A DNA stretch of 64,000 nucleotides, taken from the NCBI GenBank assembly GCA_963920635.1, contig OY987298.1, positions 37,107,787 to 37,171,786 of the forward strand. The letters are read 5' to 3'. Each line of letters begins with the position of its first letter. Position 1 is the first letter of the stretch. Below are positions 18,491 to 30,785 of this stretch, piece after piece. The notes under the pieces are model-generated. The model was not told the DNA's origin, made no database searches, and was given only the letters and a program-made list of their open reading frames with translations. The DNA is from Pseudeuparius sepicola (Eukaryota; Arthropoda; Insecta; Coleoptera; Anthribidae). A program made the position numbers and the translations under genes.

Positions 18491-19331
18491 CAGGGTGTAA
18501 CTTTGATTAGTACATAAATCGGTAGGTTCCGACCCCAAAAGCAAGTAAATGAAAGTATTTTTTTTTAATTTGCGGAAAAGAAAAAGTTATGACCTTTCGA
18601 AAGTTCTCACATTGCTTATGAGGTATAGCAGAAACCGTGGATGCTTTCACATCAGTCAGCGGCGCGTTAGATACTTTCTTAAGCGCCTATTCGCCGGTAG
18701 CCCTATCATCCGGCATAAAGAAAAATAACATTAAGATTAAGACACCTAGCATGACAACACTCACTATAACCTTAGTAATAATCATATTTACCACTGCACA
18801 TTACCACTGTTTTCAGCACTACACTACTTAACGGCGTCACTTTTTTTTACAGAAGCTCTCCTTCATTACTAATTCAAGCTTCCACCCTGCAACAGATTTT
18901 TATTTTAGCCAATGTATCGTGGCTATTTTTAATTTCATTCGCAGCGGCTTATACACACCCGACGGATATTTCAGCAAGCGACTTTTATTGTCCAGCAAAA
19001 ACAAGTAACATTGCAATTATTATTATTCGCCTTCAAAGTTCGCGAAAACCGGACGATTTCAGGAATTCTGAGCTTTTGTGCTCCTTCCGTGTGGCGGCCT
19101 GTATAATAAAAGGCAGGCGTGTGTGACGTGCTGGCTGCACGCAGCGGTCACCGTCTGTCGGTAACAGCGCTGTGCTACATTCGACCGTGAACCAGTGGCA
19201 CTAAAAATGTTTTTAAGTGTAACAGTAATTTTGTCATATTTTGGTAAATATTTTTTTCCAAAAACCGCAATGCTTTAGGGTCGAAACCTACCGCCGGTTA
19301 AAATTTATGTACTAATTAAAGTTCAACACAG
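18491..19331. mobile_element. TIR element (841 bp), mariner-type ends
   Basis: CAGGGTGTAACTTTGATTAG at the left, next to TA, and its imperfect inverse ending AGTTCAACACAG then TA at the right. Similarity covers about 50 bp, including TACATAAAT and GGTAGGTT(C/T)CGAC. The interior is GC-richer, non-coding, and includes TATAATAAAAGG near 19,101. Confidence 0.7.
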
Positions 19332-20327
19332 TATAAAGGCTTCCCAACATTTCGTTGCCAACTCAGATAGACATAAGACGGAAGTTAAAAAATATAGTTT
19401 CCAGTTGTAAATTTTTAAAAACAAAATTACACACTCTACATTACGTATTATACGTTTCTCACAGAATAGTCGATTAGTCGATACCCCTTGTTAAATAAAT
19501 TGCTGCAATCGAAGTAAACGTAAGTGCGTGTTCGTGGCAAACGAACGTGCTATCGGAAATCCAATATTTAAACAAGAAAATTGCTTCTAATTATAAACCA
19601 AATAGTGAGACCATAGCCATAGTGTGTTGTCTTTTAGACTAACTACTTTTTTACTATTCTAGAAGACAATAAAGTGTTAACAAAGATAATGTACATCTTC
19701 GGAAAACTGCTCAATCCTTGGAACACCCGCTGCACCTACATTTGGTGAAATTTCACGAAAAAAGAGTGCACTTGATTATGGTGGGTGAGAATTTTTAAAT
19801 AATTCTATGCATTGTATACAAGAACAATGGACGGTCGAGCATAACGCCCAGAGATTTTCCCGACCAATCACGTGACCGCATTCTTAATTACCGGCCGAAA
19901 TCGAGTACATTTTGCCTACATGGGGCCCGTGCAATTTGCACGGACCCGCTAATGGCGACCCGGACTAAATAAATCACAGGATCGGCGAGGATATTACTGC
20001 AATTATTGATTGCACGCATGATTAATTATTGTGTTCGTTCGGCGGGTACCTACATGTTTATTGTCTAAATAATTGGGTTAAATTAATGATGAAATGAACT
20101 GGAATATCGACAAAGTCTTTTTAATCCATTTTTACTAATGGGTAGTAGCATTAATGAGTATAAAAAAGATTGAGCTGTATAGTAACACAATTTTTAAACG
20201 AATATAACATCGGCGCCAAAAACACCATTATTCTGGTTTGAAATTGTACCTAAATGTAAAATAATAACTTGGGAAAAGCTTAATCGATTTGTGAAACAAG
20301 ATCACTAAAATATGCCCTGTGGTTTAA
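19332..20327. other. Host DNA with a small GC-rich hairpin
   Basis: No gene. At 19,922-19,947 a 12-bp-arm near-perfect hairpin (GGGCCCGTGCAA / TTGCACGGACCC) lies in a moderately GC-rich, non-repetitive stretch (about 19,850-20,060) that could be regulatory; this is not demonstrable here. Confidence 0.35.
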
Positions 20328-20659
20328 ACAAGATACTCCGGAAAACCCAATTTTTTTCTAACTTTGGCCCCATTTAGTAAACACCCTGTATAACTTAGAG
20401 TATTGAAGTTCTGTACAAAGTATTATGAAGAATGCCCAATTCAATGGCACTTTCTATTTTATTCTTAAAAAAATGCCTAATATGGGTTTGAGATTTTTGG
20501 GGGTATTCTTTTAATTACAGTAGGCCATGGAAAAAATTATAATCCAAAATGTAGAGCTCTTCGAGTACTACTTATAGGCTGAAAAAAAAGTATTTTGAAA
20601 ATCGGTCCATTTTTCCAGAAATACCACGGAATTGTCTCGACTCAAAATGAAACACACTG
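20328..20659. mobile_element. TE family B, copy 1 (degenerate)
   Basis: It shares GATACTCCGGAAAACCC at the left and ATTGTCTCGACTCAAAATGA then AACACACTG at the right with the copy at 27.44-27.67 kb. Ends are next to TA. An internal ACACCCTG at about 20,384 suggests another end nested inside. Confidence 0.55.
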
Positions 20660-21323
20660 TATATTCATTAAGTTTTCGCAATACAATAGTTTTTAACCAA
20701 CTAAATTAGTACATAATAATTGTTACTAGAGAGCATTTTTGAAATTATTATAAAATGTGGATAGTTGAGACAGGGTGCAAAGGGGCGAAGTTATAAATAG
20801 TGAGTGATAATATTTCGCCTCCTATGTTTTTGGGGTCAAATAATTCAATTTTGGCATTATTTTGCAGAACCAAAGTGAGAATTGCTACGAGGAAGTGAAA
20901 GTCTAAAAAAGTAAAAAAATATCGGTATATTGTAGGATTTGTCTGCAATATTGGAATTACTATTAAATAGGGGATTTAAAAATAGTGATGCGGATTTAGT
21001 GATTCTATTGGCAGCGGTTTTAATATTGTTAAATAAGTTCCTATTACTGAACTACTGTATCTTAATTTGGCATCACATATATCACTGTAACTATTTATGG
21101 ATCATAACTATCATAAGTGTGGATAAGAGACGACTCTACTCAATTTCTTATTTTTCTTTTATTTTCTCTTTTTCCCATTAATTCATGTCAAAGTATAACC
21201 CTGTATGTGAATTAATTCGTATAAAACGATGATAAATAAATGCAATATGAACACATATTTATTGTGCAGCAATTATACGGGAAGAATAAAAGAAAAATGT
21301 GAATATTTACCTGTATTTTTATA
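20660..21323. other. AT-rich host DNA, no gene recognised
   Basis: Short hydrophobic frames only, explained by T-richness. Confidence 0.3.
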
Positions 21324-21985
21324 CATGGTGAGTCATTAATAATGGCACATAGTGCAACCGCATATATTTTGGGTCAAATTATTACGATTGAGGCTAATAT
21401 GCCTTATAGAAATGTTGTTTAAGAGATACAGGGCGTTGAAGTTTGTTTTTTGAAATTGCATTTTGGCTACATCTCCCAACATAATCAAGCTGCTGAGCTG
21501 AAAGCAGTAGCTGAACATTTCATTTTTCGAATATTGAAGTCAACAGGTGTTTTGGGGCACGTTTTGGCAATTTAAACGTAAACGGTTGATTTTATCGTTA
21601 TGAAACAAGAGTACCTCTTTGTTGCATAGGGAAAATATGCACTAAAATAATGGACCTGCAGGACCAAAAATATAACCTGAGAAAAGTTACGAGTAAAACA
21701 TGCACCGATTCAAAAACAGCGCAAGTGGCTCCCTCTGTGAGATTCGTAGAAATTGACATTTTCAGCTTATTCTCCATTCCCAAAAACATAGTAGTGCCAA
21801 ATATCAGTTCAGCAGCTTGATTATGTTGGGAGATGTAGTCAAAACGCAATTTCAAAAAACAAACTTCAACGCCATGTATCTCTTAAACAGACAACATTTA
21901 TATAAGGCATATTAGCGTCGATAGTAATATTTTGGCCCAAAATATATCCGGCTGCACTATGTGCCATTATTAATGACTGACCCTG
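21324..21985. mobile_element. Fold-back element (662 bp) with ~190-bp arms
   Basis: CATGGTGAGTCATTAATAATGG follows TA at the left; the inverse, ending CAGTCATT-like then CCTG and TA, closes the right. The arms share TGTGCCATTATTAATGACT, AAACTTCAACGCC and AACATAATCAAGCTGCTGA. No transposase. Confidence 0.8.
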
Positions 21986-21987
21986 TA

Positions 21988-23440
21988 TATCAATTCCAAT
22001 TGTATAATTTTATAAGGATCAAACAGGCAGACCAAACGTCACCAGTAGTCCTCATCATTGTTCAATTGAATTGCTCATTACCCACTACACGATTCGTCAT
22101 TATTATGTTGCGTGGTTAAAGTAATATATTATGTATGTTAAGGAGATTGCATACACCTGCCACGCATATAATGTTTTATAATAATACAATAATTGCCGTT
22201 TAATTATGATAAAAAGGTACACGTCGGTCATAAATTAAATTCCAGCGTTTTGGCTGCAAACAAGCTCGCCTATAAGGAACTTTTCCAAAGCAAATTGTCG
22301 ATAAATACACGAAGAACATCCAATATTATCCAATTTAAAGTTCGGAACATTATCCAAACTTCGGGAACAGCAACACTTTTTATTTGGAATATATGCCACG
22401 TTCCCTTAGAGGGTTCATAAAAATCTGATTAAATTTGTGAAATATTGCGAGTAACTTTCAAGTTTAATTAAAGTTGGAGTATTCAACAATCGATTTCCGA
22501 TTTGTCGGCCTAGCGAAATTAATATCCAAACTCAATAAAGCCCGGTTCGAAGTTGCAAAAGTCCCCGAACTCAAAAAAAGTTTATTTGGATATTGCCTGT
22601 CTAGAACTTTTAATAAATATAATATTTAGATTTCAGGTTAAGTCGATTGAAATTAGTTTTTGAGAAGCTTGTCATGTGTTACGAACTTTTACACATAATT
22701 TTTTAACTGCTTGTTCGGGCTATACCAAGGTTGTTGCTGCAACTTCTAAGTGTTTTGTATGAAAGGCCTCATTTCAAATATTTCAGCACTTTTAGCAGAC
22801 AAATATATAAATACATATAAATAAAGTAAGAAATATATTAATTATCTTGATAAGACATTGCTAATTATCTTGATGAGTCATTGGTGAAACCGTCTGCAAA
22901 AAATACTGCTTCAAACCAAACATCTACTATTTTAAAATCCGTTGCAGCTAAGTGTTTTAGATCTACCCGTGTCGAGGTATTATGGACTTGTCCGTGAATT
23001 TCCTGTATAATATAGGTGTCACTTGTAGTCGTCCGAGGGACAAGAAAATTAAATCCAACATCAAGGCGAGAGTGAATAGAGGGGCGGGATAGACGTGTCG
23101 TACAACAGAGCCTAGAGGCTCTACAAGGCGATATTAAGTGGGGTATATTCTCGAGGATGCTTCCTGGATGCCGCGAGTTATATACGGTGTGTTCCATCTT
23201 AAGTGTGAACACCATCGCAAGATTTTTGTCATGTCATGTTTATATCCTGCTATGCTATTAGTGGCTAATTTGATCTATAAAATAAAATGTATTAAAATGC
23301 GCCTGCATTTTGGGCCATATTATGTCAACTATAGATTATTAAATGCGCATATGTAATGGGCCGCAATGTATATTATCATCTTTGGCTAATGATCTTACGA
23401 GCCTCCTATTCATAAAAAAAAACACTGTCCAGCACTCTAT
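21988..23440. other. Host DNA and an isolated TIR end
   Basis: No gene recognised. At about 23,167-23,213 a solo end (GGTGTGTTCCATCTTAAGTG) is the inverse of the end at 62,818-62,851. Confidence 0.35.
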
Positions 23441-23445
23441 GTATA

Positions 23446-23700
23446 CAGGGTGTCCGGTAAGTCATAGTCAAAACGGAAATGGGTGATAGGGGACGTCATT
23501 TGAAACAAGAAAAACCCCATATGTTGTTATCCAATTCTTTACCGTTTTCGTGATACAGAGCGTTGAAGTTTTGGAGAATAATTGTTATTTTTTTTACAAT
23601 ATCTTCGTAACCGTTTGAGATATTTGCAACAACTCTGGTACACAATAGTGTCCTGTTAGTTGGCATAGTTTCGGAAATTTCCGTGTCCCAAAACAAACCA
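23446..23700. mobile_element. Solo mariner-type end
   Basis: CAGGGTGTCCGGTAAGTCAT follows TA at 23,444. A matching inverse end was not found, so this is a fragment. It ends at CAGTGGCGGAGA, a hAT-like motif also present at 59.15 kb. Confidence 0.4.
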
Positions 23701-24129
23701 GTGGCGGAGATAGAGGGGGGAGGGTCCGTTAATTTAAGAAAAAACTTAGTACGGCCTTGTCCACAATTTAATTTGAATGCATTTTTAGATAGGCGACTTC
23801 ATTTCCTACAAAAATTGTTTCTTTCTTTTTTTACGTACCTATCGCCATTTCATTGCAATTTTTATTTTTTTGATTTAGGTAAGTTAAAGTTTTCATGAAA
23901 AATCGCCCGAAAATTTTTGATAGACAAGGAAAGGCAGAAGAATGGAAAAACGTCCCACTCATCAGAATGAAGTAATTTTTATTGACAAACTTGTTTGGTT
24001 GGGCCAATATTTTTGGAAATTACAGGGTGTTTAACTAATTAATATGCTTTTAAAAGATTTTTGTCACATTTTTCCGCAAAATCTCATCAAAACTAATGAG
24101 ATGTCATAATTATTTGTTAACTATTTTTT

Positions 24130-24369
24130 TTATAATAGATGCTCGAAATATCCCCCTTCCATCCATATGCATAGTCTACATCGACGAAGGAAATTATGTC
24201 TAATTCGCCCTAACGTTCGTTCATTCTGTGTTATTTCCTCTACCGCTATTCCTACCCTCTCCCGAAGAATATTCTCGGTGTTGCACTCTGTTCCATAAAC
24301 TTTCTCTTTTAGATAACCATATAAAAAGAAATCTATGTGGTTAAGATCTAGCGAACGTGGTGGTCACTG
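24130..24369 (-). pseudogene. Mariner-type transposase, C-terminal part
   Basis: Read on the minus strand from 24,369, the frame gives PPRSLDLNHIDFFLYGYLK, then KEKVYGTE, RERVGIAVEEI and MEGGYFEHLL before a TAA. This is the third catalytic Asp region and C-terminus of a mariner/Tc1-type DDE transposase. The codon before PPRS is TGA, where the family usually has Trp. The element's terminus CAGGGTGTTTAAC lies at about 24,026. The upstream part of the same gene is at 27.2-27.4 kb, displaced by a nested insertion. Confidence 0.8.
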
Positions 24370-25248
24370 TACAGGGTGGGCCAAATTGGACACTTTTAAA
24401 GGGAAACTCCTATTTTTGATGGAGATAGACGAAAACTGATATCGGTGTCTGAGGCTCATTTTTTATGATAAACTTAATGGCGAAAACCGCAAATCGATAT
24501 CTGTCACCGTTCTTGAGTTACAGGGCGTTTTTCGAAAATGTGCGTTTTCGAATAGTGGCCGTAACTTTTTTCGGGTTGAAAATTTTGTGTTTCTGTGAAA
24601 ATATTCTTAAAGCACTTTTTTACGTAGAATCCAATGCTGCTACTACATTTTTTTTCTAGTCAATGGTTTAAGAGTTACGGATAAAAAATATTATTTTTTA
24701 AGTGGAACACCCTGTATATTTTTGCTTTTTTTAATAGAGCAAAAAATTACCATTCCAAAAATATATAACACTTAATGATTTACTTAAGTAGGTATCAATT
24801 ACTAATAGCTTTTATGATTTCATGTGTATATAATTGGAAGCACGCCCTTTCAACAAGTAGGCTTTGGACGGTGAGACAATGAAACAAACGAGGAAAAAGG
24901 TTTACTGTTACCGTTACCTACACCTGTCAAATTTTCAGTTAGGCTGTTTAGGCAGGGTAAAGATTTTTCTATTTTTGTGTAATTTATAAACTTTATAACA
25001 TACCTACAATGAAATTTGAAAGTTATGAAAAATGGGATATGATAGTCTGTTTTATACAATCCGGGGAAAAATCAGATGCAACGAGCAATTTATACTACGA
25101 GCGGTATCCAGAGAGAAGACATCCTTTCAAGCACATTTTTGCAAGATTGCGACACAATTTGATTAATAGTTAATAGATTTGATTAATAGTAGGCCGAAAA
25201 GATAGGTACGAGTTAAACAGAGATGGGCATTTTCCCCGGAACACCATA

Positions 25249-26129
25249 TAGCGATTTTTTTATTTAAAATCTGATCACACAGCGTTAATCAAAACACCCC
25301 AAAACCCCCATTATGCAAGGTTTGAACACAAAATATACAGGCAGTTCCATCCTGCAGGGTGTAAAATTTTAGGAAAAATAAGAATTTTAAAGGCACCTGC
25401 CAAGTCAAGTGTACCATGAAATCCCCTCAAAACAGTCAACACTCAAAGTGCTGGTGTGCAAAGGTCCAATACAAAATATACAGGGTGTTATTATCTATGC
25501 CATCTGAAAGTACTGAATTTTTTGAACTTTATACGGGTCAAAAATCGAGTAGGTATATCAAAACTGCCCCAGACACTACAAAACGAACTAGGTCAAAAAA
25601 ATACAGAAGCCTGCCAGTCAGTAATAAGTCGATATCAGTTAAGGTTGCTGGTGTGCCACAACAGGAAACGCACAGAAAATGTATCGTCTTCGTCTTAGAT
25701 AGTGACTTTGTTGAGAAAGTTCTAATAACTTAAATTGTTTTTATTTCTTAGTTAGCATTTTGTACAGAAATAAATTACTTTTATCTTTATTGATATTTTT
25801 TCAATGATTCCAGAGCATTCTTGATCCGTATAATGTTTTTTAAAATTTCAGCCAATTTGAGATGGCGCAGAGAAAAATACCCTGTATATATTTGAATTAA
25901 ATCTTTGCATACCAACATTTTGAGTGGTCCTGTTGACCATTCAACTATTTTGAAGGGATTTCACATCACACTTGACTCGCCAGATGCCTTTAAAATTCCT
26001 ATATTGCTCAACTTTGACTTCATGCAGAGTAGAACTCCCTGCATATTTATTGTTCAAATTTGGTATGTGGGGGTTTTGTGGTGCTACGATTAACCCTGTG
26101 GTCTCAGGTTTTAAATAAAAAAATCGCTA
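25249..26129 (+). mobile_element. Fold-back family A, copy 1
   Basis: The outer ends TAGCGATTTTTTTATTTAAA and its inverse bound ~300-bp arms containing ATACAGGG-type steps and GCCAAGTCAAGTGT / ACTTGACTCGCCAGATG. The central unique part includes GGTTGCTGGTGTGCCACAAC and GAAACGCACAGAAAATG. The copy at 38.0-38.8 kb has the same centre in reverse orientation. Confidence 0.75.
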
Positions 26130-26172
26130 AAAGGTTTTCGTGAAAATCGGGGGTCTTTCAAACAAAAATAAG

Positions 26173-26280
26173 TTTAAGCGATTGATGCACAATGAGTTTG
26201 CCACCCTAACGTACAAAGAGTGCTTAATATACCTAGATGATATCATAGTCTTTAGTGCAGGAGACGTCGATGAACTTTAA
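26173..26280 (+). pseudogene. Ty3/Gypsy reverse-transcriptase fragment
   Basis: A 35-codon frame reads FKRLMHNEF, then CLIYLDDIIVFS and GDVDEL before a stop. YLDDIIVFS is the catalytic F/YxDD box of Gypsy-type reverse transcriptase, and FKRLM fits the segment before it. Neither upstream RT motifs nor RNase H are visible, so this is a scrap of an LTR retrotransposon trapped inside the composite element. Confidence 0.75.
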
Positions 26281-27198
26281 TTAGTTCGCTGTTCGCTTTT
26301 ATCCATTGCTGCAGCTTCATCAGCTTCTATAGAAAGTAATGCTAAATTACTTATTCTGTCTTGGGAGCAACAATTATTTCTCAAATAATTTTTTATTGAT
26401 TTTAATTTAGAGAACTACCGTTCTGAAGAAGCAACGCAGTTACAGTTACAGAAAGGGTCAAAAATATAATATCAAAACAGAACAGAACACGGAGTGTACG
26501 CCCGGTCGAGGCAGCGTCCAGAGATATAGGTACTAATTTCTAGACTTTGGTCGAGGGTTCGGGGAGCCCGGCTCTGCCGGGCCCCCTTGACTGCAGGCCC
26601 CCCCCCCCGCGACCGCGGGGTTTCGCGGAATGGTAGCTACGCCACTGGGTAACTATTTTTTCCACGATTGTTTTATTGTCTCACCTCGGTCTCACCGTCC
26701 AAAGCCTACTTGTTGAAAGGGCGTGCTTCCAATAATTATACACATGAAATCATAAAAGCTATTAGTAATTGATAACTGCTTAAGTAAATCACTAAGTGTC
26801 ATATATTTTAGGAATGGTAATTTTTTGCTCTATTAAAAAATGCATAAATATACAGGGTGTTCCAATTAAAAAATAATATTTTTTTATCCGTAACTCTTAA
26901 ACCATTGACTAGAAAAAAAAAGTAGTAGCAGCATTGGATTCTACGTAAAAAAGTGCTTTAAGAATGTTTTTACAAAAACACAAAATTTTCATCCCGAAAA
27001 AAGTTACGGCCACTTTTCGAAAACGCACATTTTCGAAAAACGCCCTGTAACTCAAGGACGGTGACAGATATCAATTTGCGGTTTTCTCCATTAAGTTTAT
27101 CATAAAAAATGAGCCACAGACACCGATATCAGTTTTCGTCTATCTCCGTCAAAAATAGGAGTTTCCCTTTAAAAGTGTCCAATTTCGCCCACCTTGTA

Positions 27199-27430
27199 CA
27201 GTGTACATACACTCCCCCCTCGACCCAGCCATCTTGCAGGGGATGTGTATTGTTAAGGAACATTGATAATACTTAGTGTGGTGGCGCACCATCATGTTGG
27301 AGACACACATATTTCTGTGATAACTAGTGGTACATCTTCCAACAATCCAGGCTGGGCCATGAAATCGTGGGAATTGATGGTTTATGTGAGCCCTCATCAA
27401 ACTGCAAAGCACTCATTTTAAAATATCTCT
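27199..27430 (-). pseudogene. Mariner-type transposase, middle part
   Basis: Minus-strand frames give GLLEDVPLV, then (after a frameshift) RNMCLQHDGAPPH with the second catalytic Asp, then QDGWVEGG, the degenerate form of the RWIGRGG step. It ends at 27,199 directly at the composite element. The continuation (PPRSLDLN) is at 24,369 on the other side. At least one frameshift and in-frame stops show it is dead. Confidence 0.75.
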
Positions 27431-27441
27431 CCGTGTTTGTA

Positions 27442-27673
27442 CAGGGTACTCCGAAAAACCGTATTTTTGCTATGTTTGAAGCTATTTTGTGAACTTGGTA
27501 TGTGGGGTTTTCGGGTATGGCCAATACGACTGTGCAATTTATTTTTTTCCTAAAAAAATAGTGTCAAAATGTAGATCTTTCGGAGTACTTTGTATATTTA
27601 AAAAAAAGTTTTTGAAAATGGGTCAACCCGTAAAAAAATAATGAATTGTCTCGACTTGAAGTGAAACACACTG
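27442..27673. mobile_element. TE family B, copy 2
   Basis: CAGGGTACTCCGAAAAACC after TA at the left; GTCTCGACTTGAAGTGA then AACACACTG and TA at the right. 232 bp, non-coding, homologous to 20,328-20,659. Confidence 0.65.
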
Positions 27674-28134
27674 TATGTATATAAACGATCAATAAAAGTG
27701 GCGTTGTTTCAGGCCAGATCTATCTATGAGGGTAGTGCTCAAAGTCTATTTTAAAAAAGTGGAAAATATCAGTTTGATGAGGATTGTCTTACTATTTAAA
27801 ATAGGTTTTATTGAGGTATTTAAAGTATGCACAGATTATTCTTTGTAATAATACGTTTTAGTTGCTTCCTTTCCTACGAGTATAGAAACCATAATTATTT
27901 GACCTGATATTATGTCCCCATACGGGTTCCTGGTGACGTCACCACGAACCCGAAATTTGAATTTTAACGTTTGGCTCAAAAAACAATCTAGCAAGCTTTT
28001 TGGGACTTTAAAACCCTTACCTACGCGATTGACACAAAAAAGAAAATATTTTTTACTGTTTTAGTCCATTTTGTTTAAAACAATATATTTGGGTTTCACT
28101 ATACCTTCAGGGCAAAATTAGTTTTCCAAATATA
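27674..28134. other. AT-rich host DNA, no gene recognised
   Basis: Nothing identifiable apart from short A/T tracts. Confidence 0.3.
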
Positions 28135-29567
28135 CAGTATGTCCACGGATGGGGTAAATAAGAGGACAAATGGACCAAAAAGTGAAAGATACGAAAAAAT
28201 GTTATTCTTTGTAAAAGTTTTTGCTTGCTTTAAAAATAAGATCCACGATGCCAAAATTTGTTTTTTTGTACAGGGTATGCAAAAAATACAAAAACGTAAA
28301 ATTTGATGAAGAGTAAAGTTTGCTTTTTATAAATTTTAATGCAAAACGTTAAATAAAAAACTTGTTTGAAATTTTAAAAGAATTCTTATTCCAGATTTTC
28401 AAGGAAAAATTTGAAATTTCTAAATTACTCTTTTAAAACCGAAAATTTTCCAAGTCATATTCTGACCTTTTTATTTGATTACGCCATTGACAACTGTTAC
28501 TGTGATATACATAGATGAGAAATATATAATATACGGTGACATATTTGTCAAAATAAGAACGATGTTGTCTTTAGAGCAAAGAATATTTATAATCCAAAAT
28601 TACAGAAACGACGAGAGTAGTTGTCGCTACGTTATTGAGAAGTTTCAAGAAAAGTTTCGAAATGTACAATTATGCATAAGTTCAGTACATAAGTTAGTAA
28701 TCAGATTTAAGAAAACTGGATCCGTTAATGATTTAAAGAAGACTAAGAAAAGATACGACGAAAACGATGCTTCTACAGTATTAATTTTGCAATCTGTTGA
28801 TGAAAATCCTATGCTGTCTTTAAGCAAACGAGCCCAAAGTTTACAAATCTGTAAAAAAAGCCATATTCAAAACTAACATATGAAAGACCCATTGAAAATA
28901 ACGAAGAAGTTTTAAAGCAGAGAATTTTAAGAGCGATAGAATCAATTTCACTAGGAGAAATAAGAAGCAGCTTTAGCCATTTACGACGTCAGTTAGAAAA
29001 ATGCGTAGAATATAGAGAAGTGTTTGAAAAATAAAAATAACGTGCCCCTAATTGTTTTAAAGTTTAATAAAATAAGAAATATTTCTCGAGTATTACAATT
29101 ATTATTTAATATTCCATAAGTAATTTTATTTAACCTGTCTGTAATTTTGGATTATAAATATTCTTTGCTCTAAAAACATCTTTCTTATTTTGACAAATAC
29201 GCCACAGTTATCAAAGGTGTAATCAAATAAAAAGGTCAGAATATGACTTGGAAAAATTTCGGTTTTAAAAGAGTAATTTAGAAATTTCAAATTTTTCCTT
29301 GAAAATGTGGAATAAGAATTCTTTTAAAATTTTAAACAAGTTTTTTATTTAACGTTTTGCATTAAAATTTATAAAAAGCCAACTTTACTCTTCATCAAAT
29401 TTTACGTTTTTGTATTTTTTGCATACCCTGTACAAAAAAACAAATTTTTGGCATCGTGGATCTTATTTTTAAAGCAAGCAAAATCTTTTATAAAGAATAA
29501 CATTTTTTCGTATCTTTCACTTTTTGGTCCATTTGTCCTCTTATTTACCCCATCCGTGGACATACTG
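28135..29567 (+). mobile_element. Mariner-type element with long inverted arms that copy its 5' end
   Basis: CAGTATGTCCACGGATGGGG follows TA at 28,133; its inverse ends at 29,567, followed by TA. The arms are 28,135-28,605 and about 29,137-29,567. The right arm reproduces, inverted, the whole 5' end including the first ~15 codons of the transposase. The left arm has an extra ~39-bp piece (about 28,498-28,540). Internally only the N- and C-terminal parts of the transposase remain. Confidence 0.85.
28562..29034 (+). pseudogene. Mariner-type transposase, internally deleted
   Basis: From the ATG at 28,562 a frame of 104 codons gives MLSLEQRIFIIQNYR, then helix-turn-helix-like segments ending KLVIRFKKTGSVNDL. 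It stops at 28,876. The frame offset there continues with TYERPIENNEEVLKQRILR and FSHLRRQLEKCVEY then REVFEK and a TAA at 29,034, which is the transposase C-terminus. The catalytic core between them is deleted. The start is placed at 28,562 because MLSLEQR is the family's usual opening and is what the inverted right arm duplicates. Confidence 0.8.
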
Positions 29568-29569
29568 TA

Positions 29570-30785
29570 TAAGACACTTTGTGGTTTTGTCTATAATTAT
29601 GTTTTTTCTTCAAAAAGTAAATGTGGTCGGGTTATCCTAGCAACCATTGCTTTTTGACGTTGCTTTCTCTGTTATACTTACGAAATGGACCAGAATTCTG
29701 GTGGCCTATTGTCAATTTTCTTTAGACTTGCTCTTTATTCCGAAACGGGGACAACCATTCGTCTATCTTCGCTCCACTATTTTCACACAACGTTCGAATT
29801 TTCCTATCCAAAAACAAAGCTGGCAGATGTATGGCGGCGTGCTGCTATTATTGTGGTTTAGGTATTGTTATGGTTGTATAGGTTTTGTTATTGTAAAGGC
29901 ACTACACGGTCCTCTGTGGAGGATTTGTAATGGGGGATAATAAAACGGCTGAAAGGTTGTATCCTTGTACTTTGATGTTGGCATGATTTGTTAGGGGATA
30001 TAATGCAATGAAATGCTGTATATTCTTGTTAAAGTAAATAAACAGGCTAAGTGCGGTGGCTCGTTAATGTTTACATTCCTAGATTCCTATAGCTTGTTAG
30101 AGAGTATTACAAGTTCTCGACACTCGGTGAACACAAATTGAAGACACACTACAGCTGGTCATTATTCACGATTTATGCAGTGGCCGACTGCAATGATTAG
30201 TTTGGAATTTTCGAAATTTCATTGTGCAAATAATAAAAAAAAAACGCTTAATATAGTTGTCAGCTGTTTTTTACCGCACTAGCCAAGGACAAGTAGTAAC
30301 ACCGCTATTTACGAACAGATGAACTTTATATACGCAATTATGAAAACCGTCTTTTGGAGAAAAACGTAAACAAAAAAGCATCGTACAGTACTGTAAAAAA
30401 GCTGTTTTCTTTTTCAAATGGAATACACCATTATTATACTTAGACATTCTACAAAAATATAGGCGGCACTATGATTAAAATGTCTCTTGTCATTCTTGAC
30501 TTACTTTCAAAAAGACAAACGATCGATAATGAAATAAAACATGTTTAGACTAAAATAAAAAAATACATTTTGCAATTTTAACTTAACAAAACAATAAAGG
30601 CTCTATAGCTGGTGGTCAAAATATAAAAACTTGCCTAGTATACAGAACGAAAAACCTACGTAAATATAATTAAAAAAGACATTGTGGTAATGAATTTGTA
30701 CATTAAATTTCAACCGATGCCCGGTTTGATCAATATGATGTTTTATTGGTCATTGCTTGAACTTAAGGTGATTGTGATTATCATT
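29570..30785. other. Host DNA, no gene recognised
   Basis: Short frames only. Degenerate satellite-like sequence begins near 30,700. Confidence 0.3.

Larger units (their letters stand above)
24372..27196. mobile_element. 2.8-kb composite element with ~0.5-kb inverted arms
   Basis: CAGGGTGGGCC after TA at the left and its inverse ending CACCTTG then TA at the right. The arms (about 24,372-24,890 and 26,676-27,196) are inverted copies sharing AAAAGTGTCCAA, GAGTTACAGGGCGTTTTTCG and AAGGGCGTGCTTCCAAT. The interior holds the family A fold-back (25.25-26.13 kb), a Gypsy RT fragment and a GC-rich CCCGGCTCTGCCGGG hairpin (about 26,566-26,586). It is inserted inside a mariner transposase gene. Confidence 0.75.

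Noticed and set aside
22865..23215. 116-codon minus-strand frame
   Set aside because: Its start is the inside of a solo TIR end shared with 62.8 kb and the rest has no recognisable motif.
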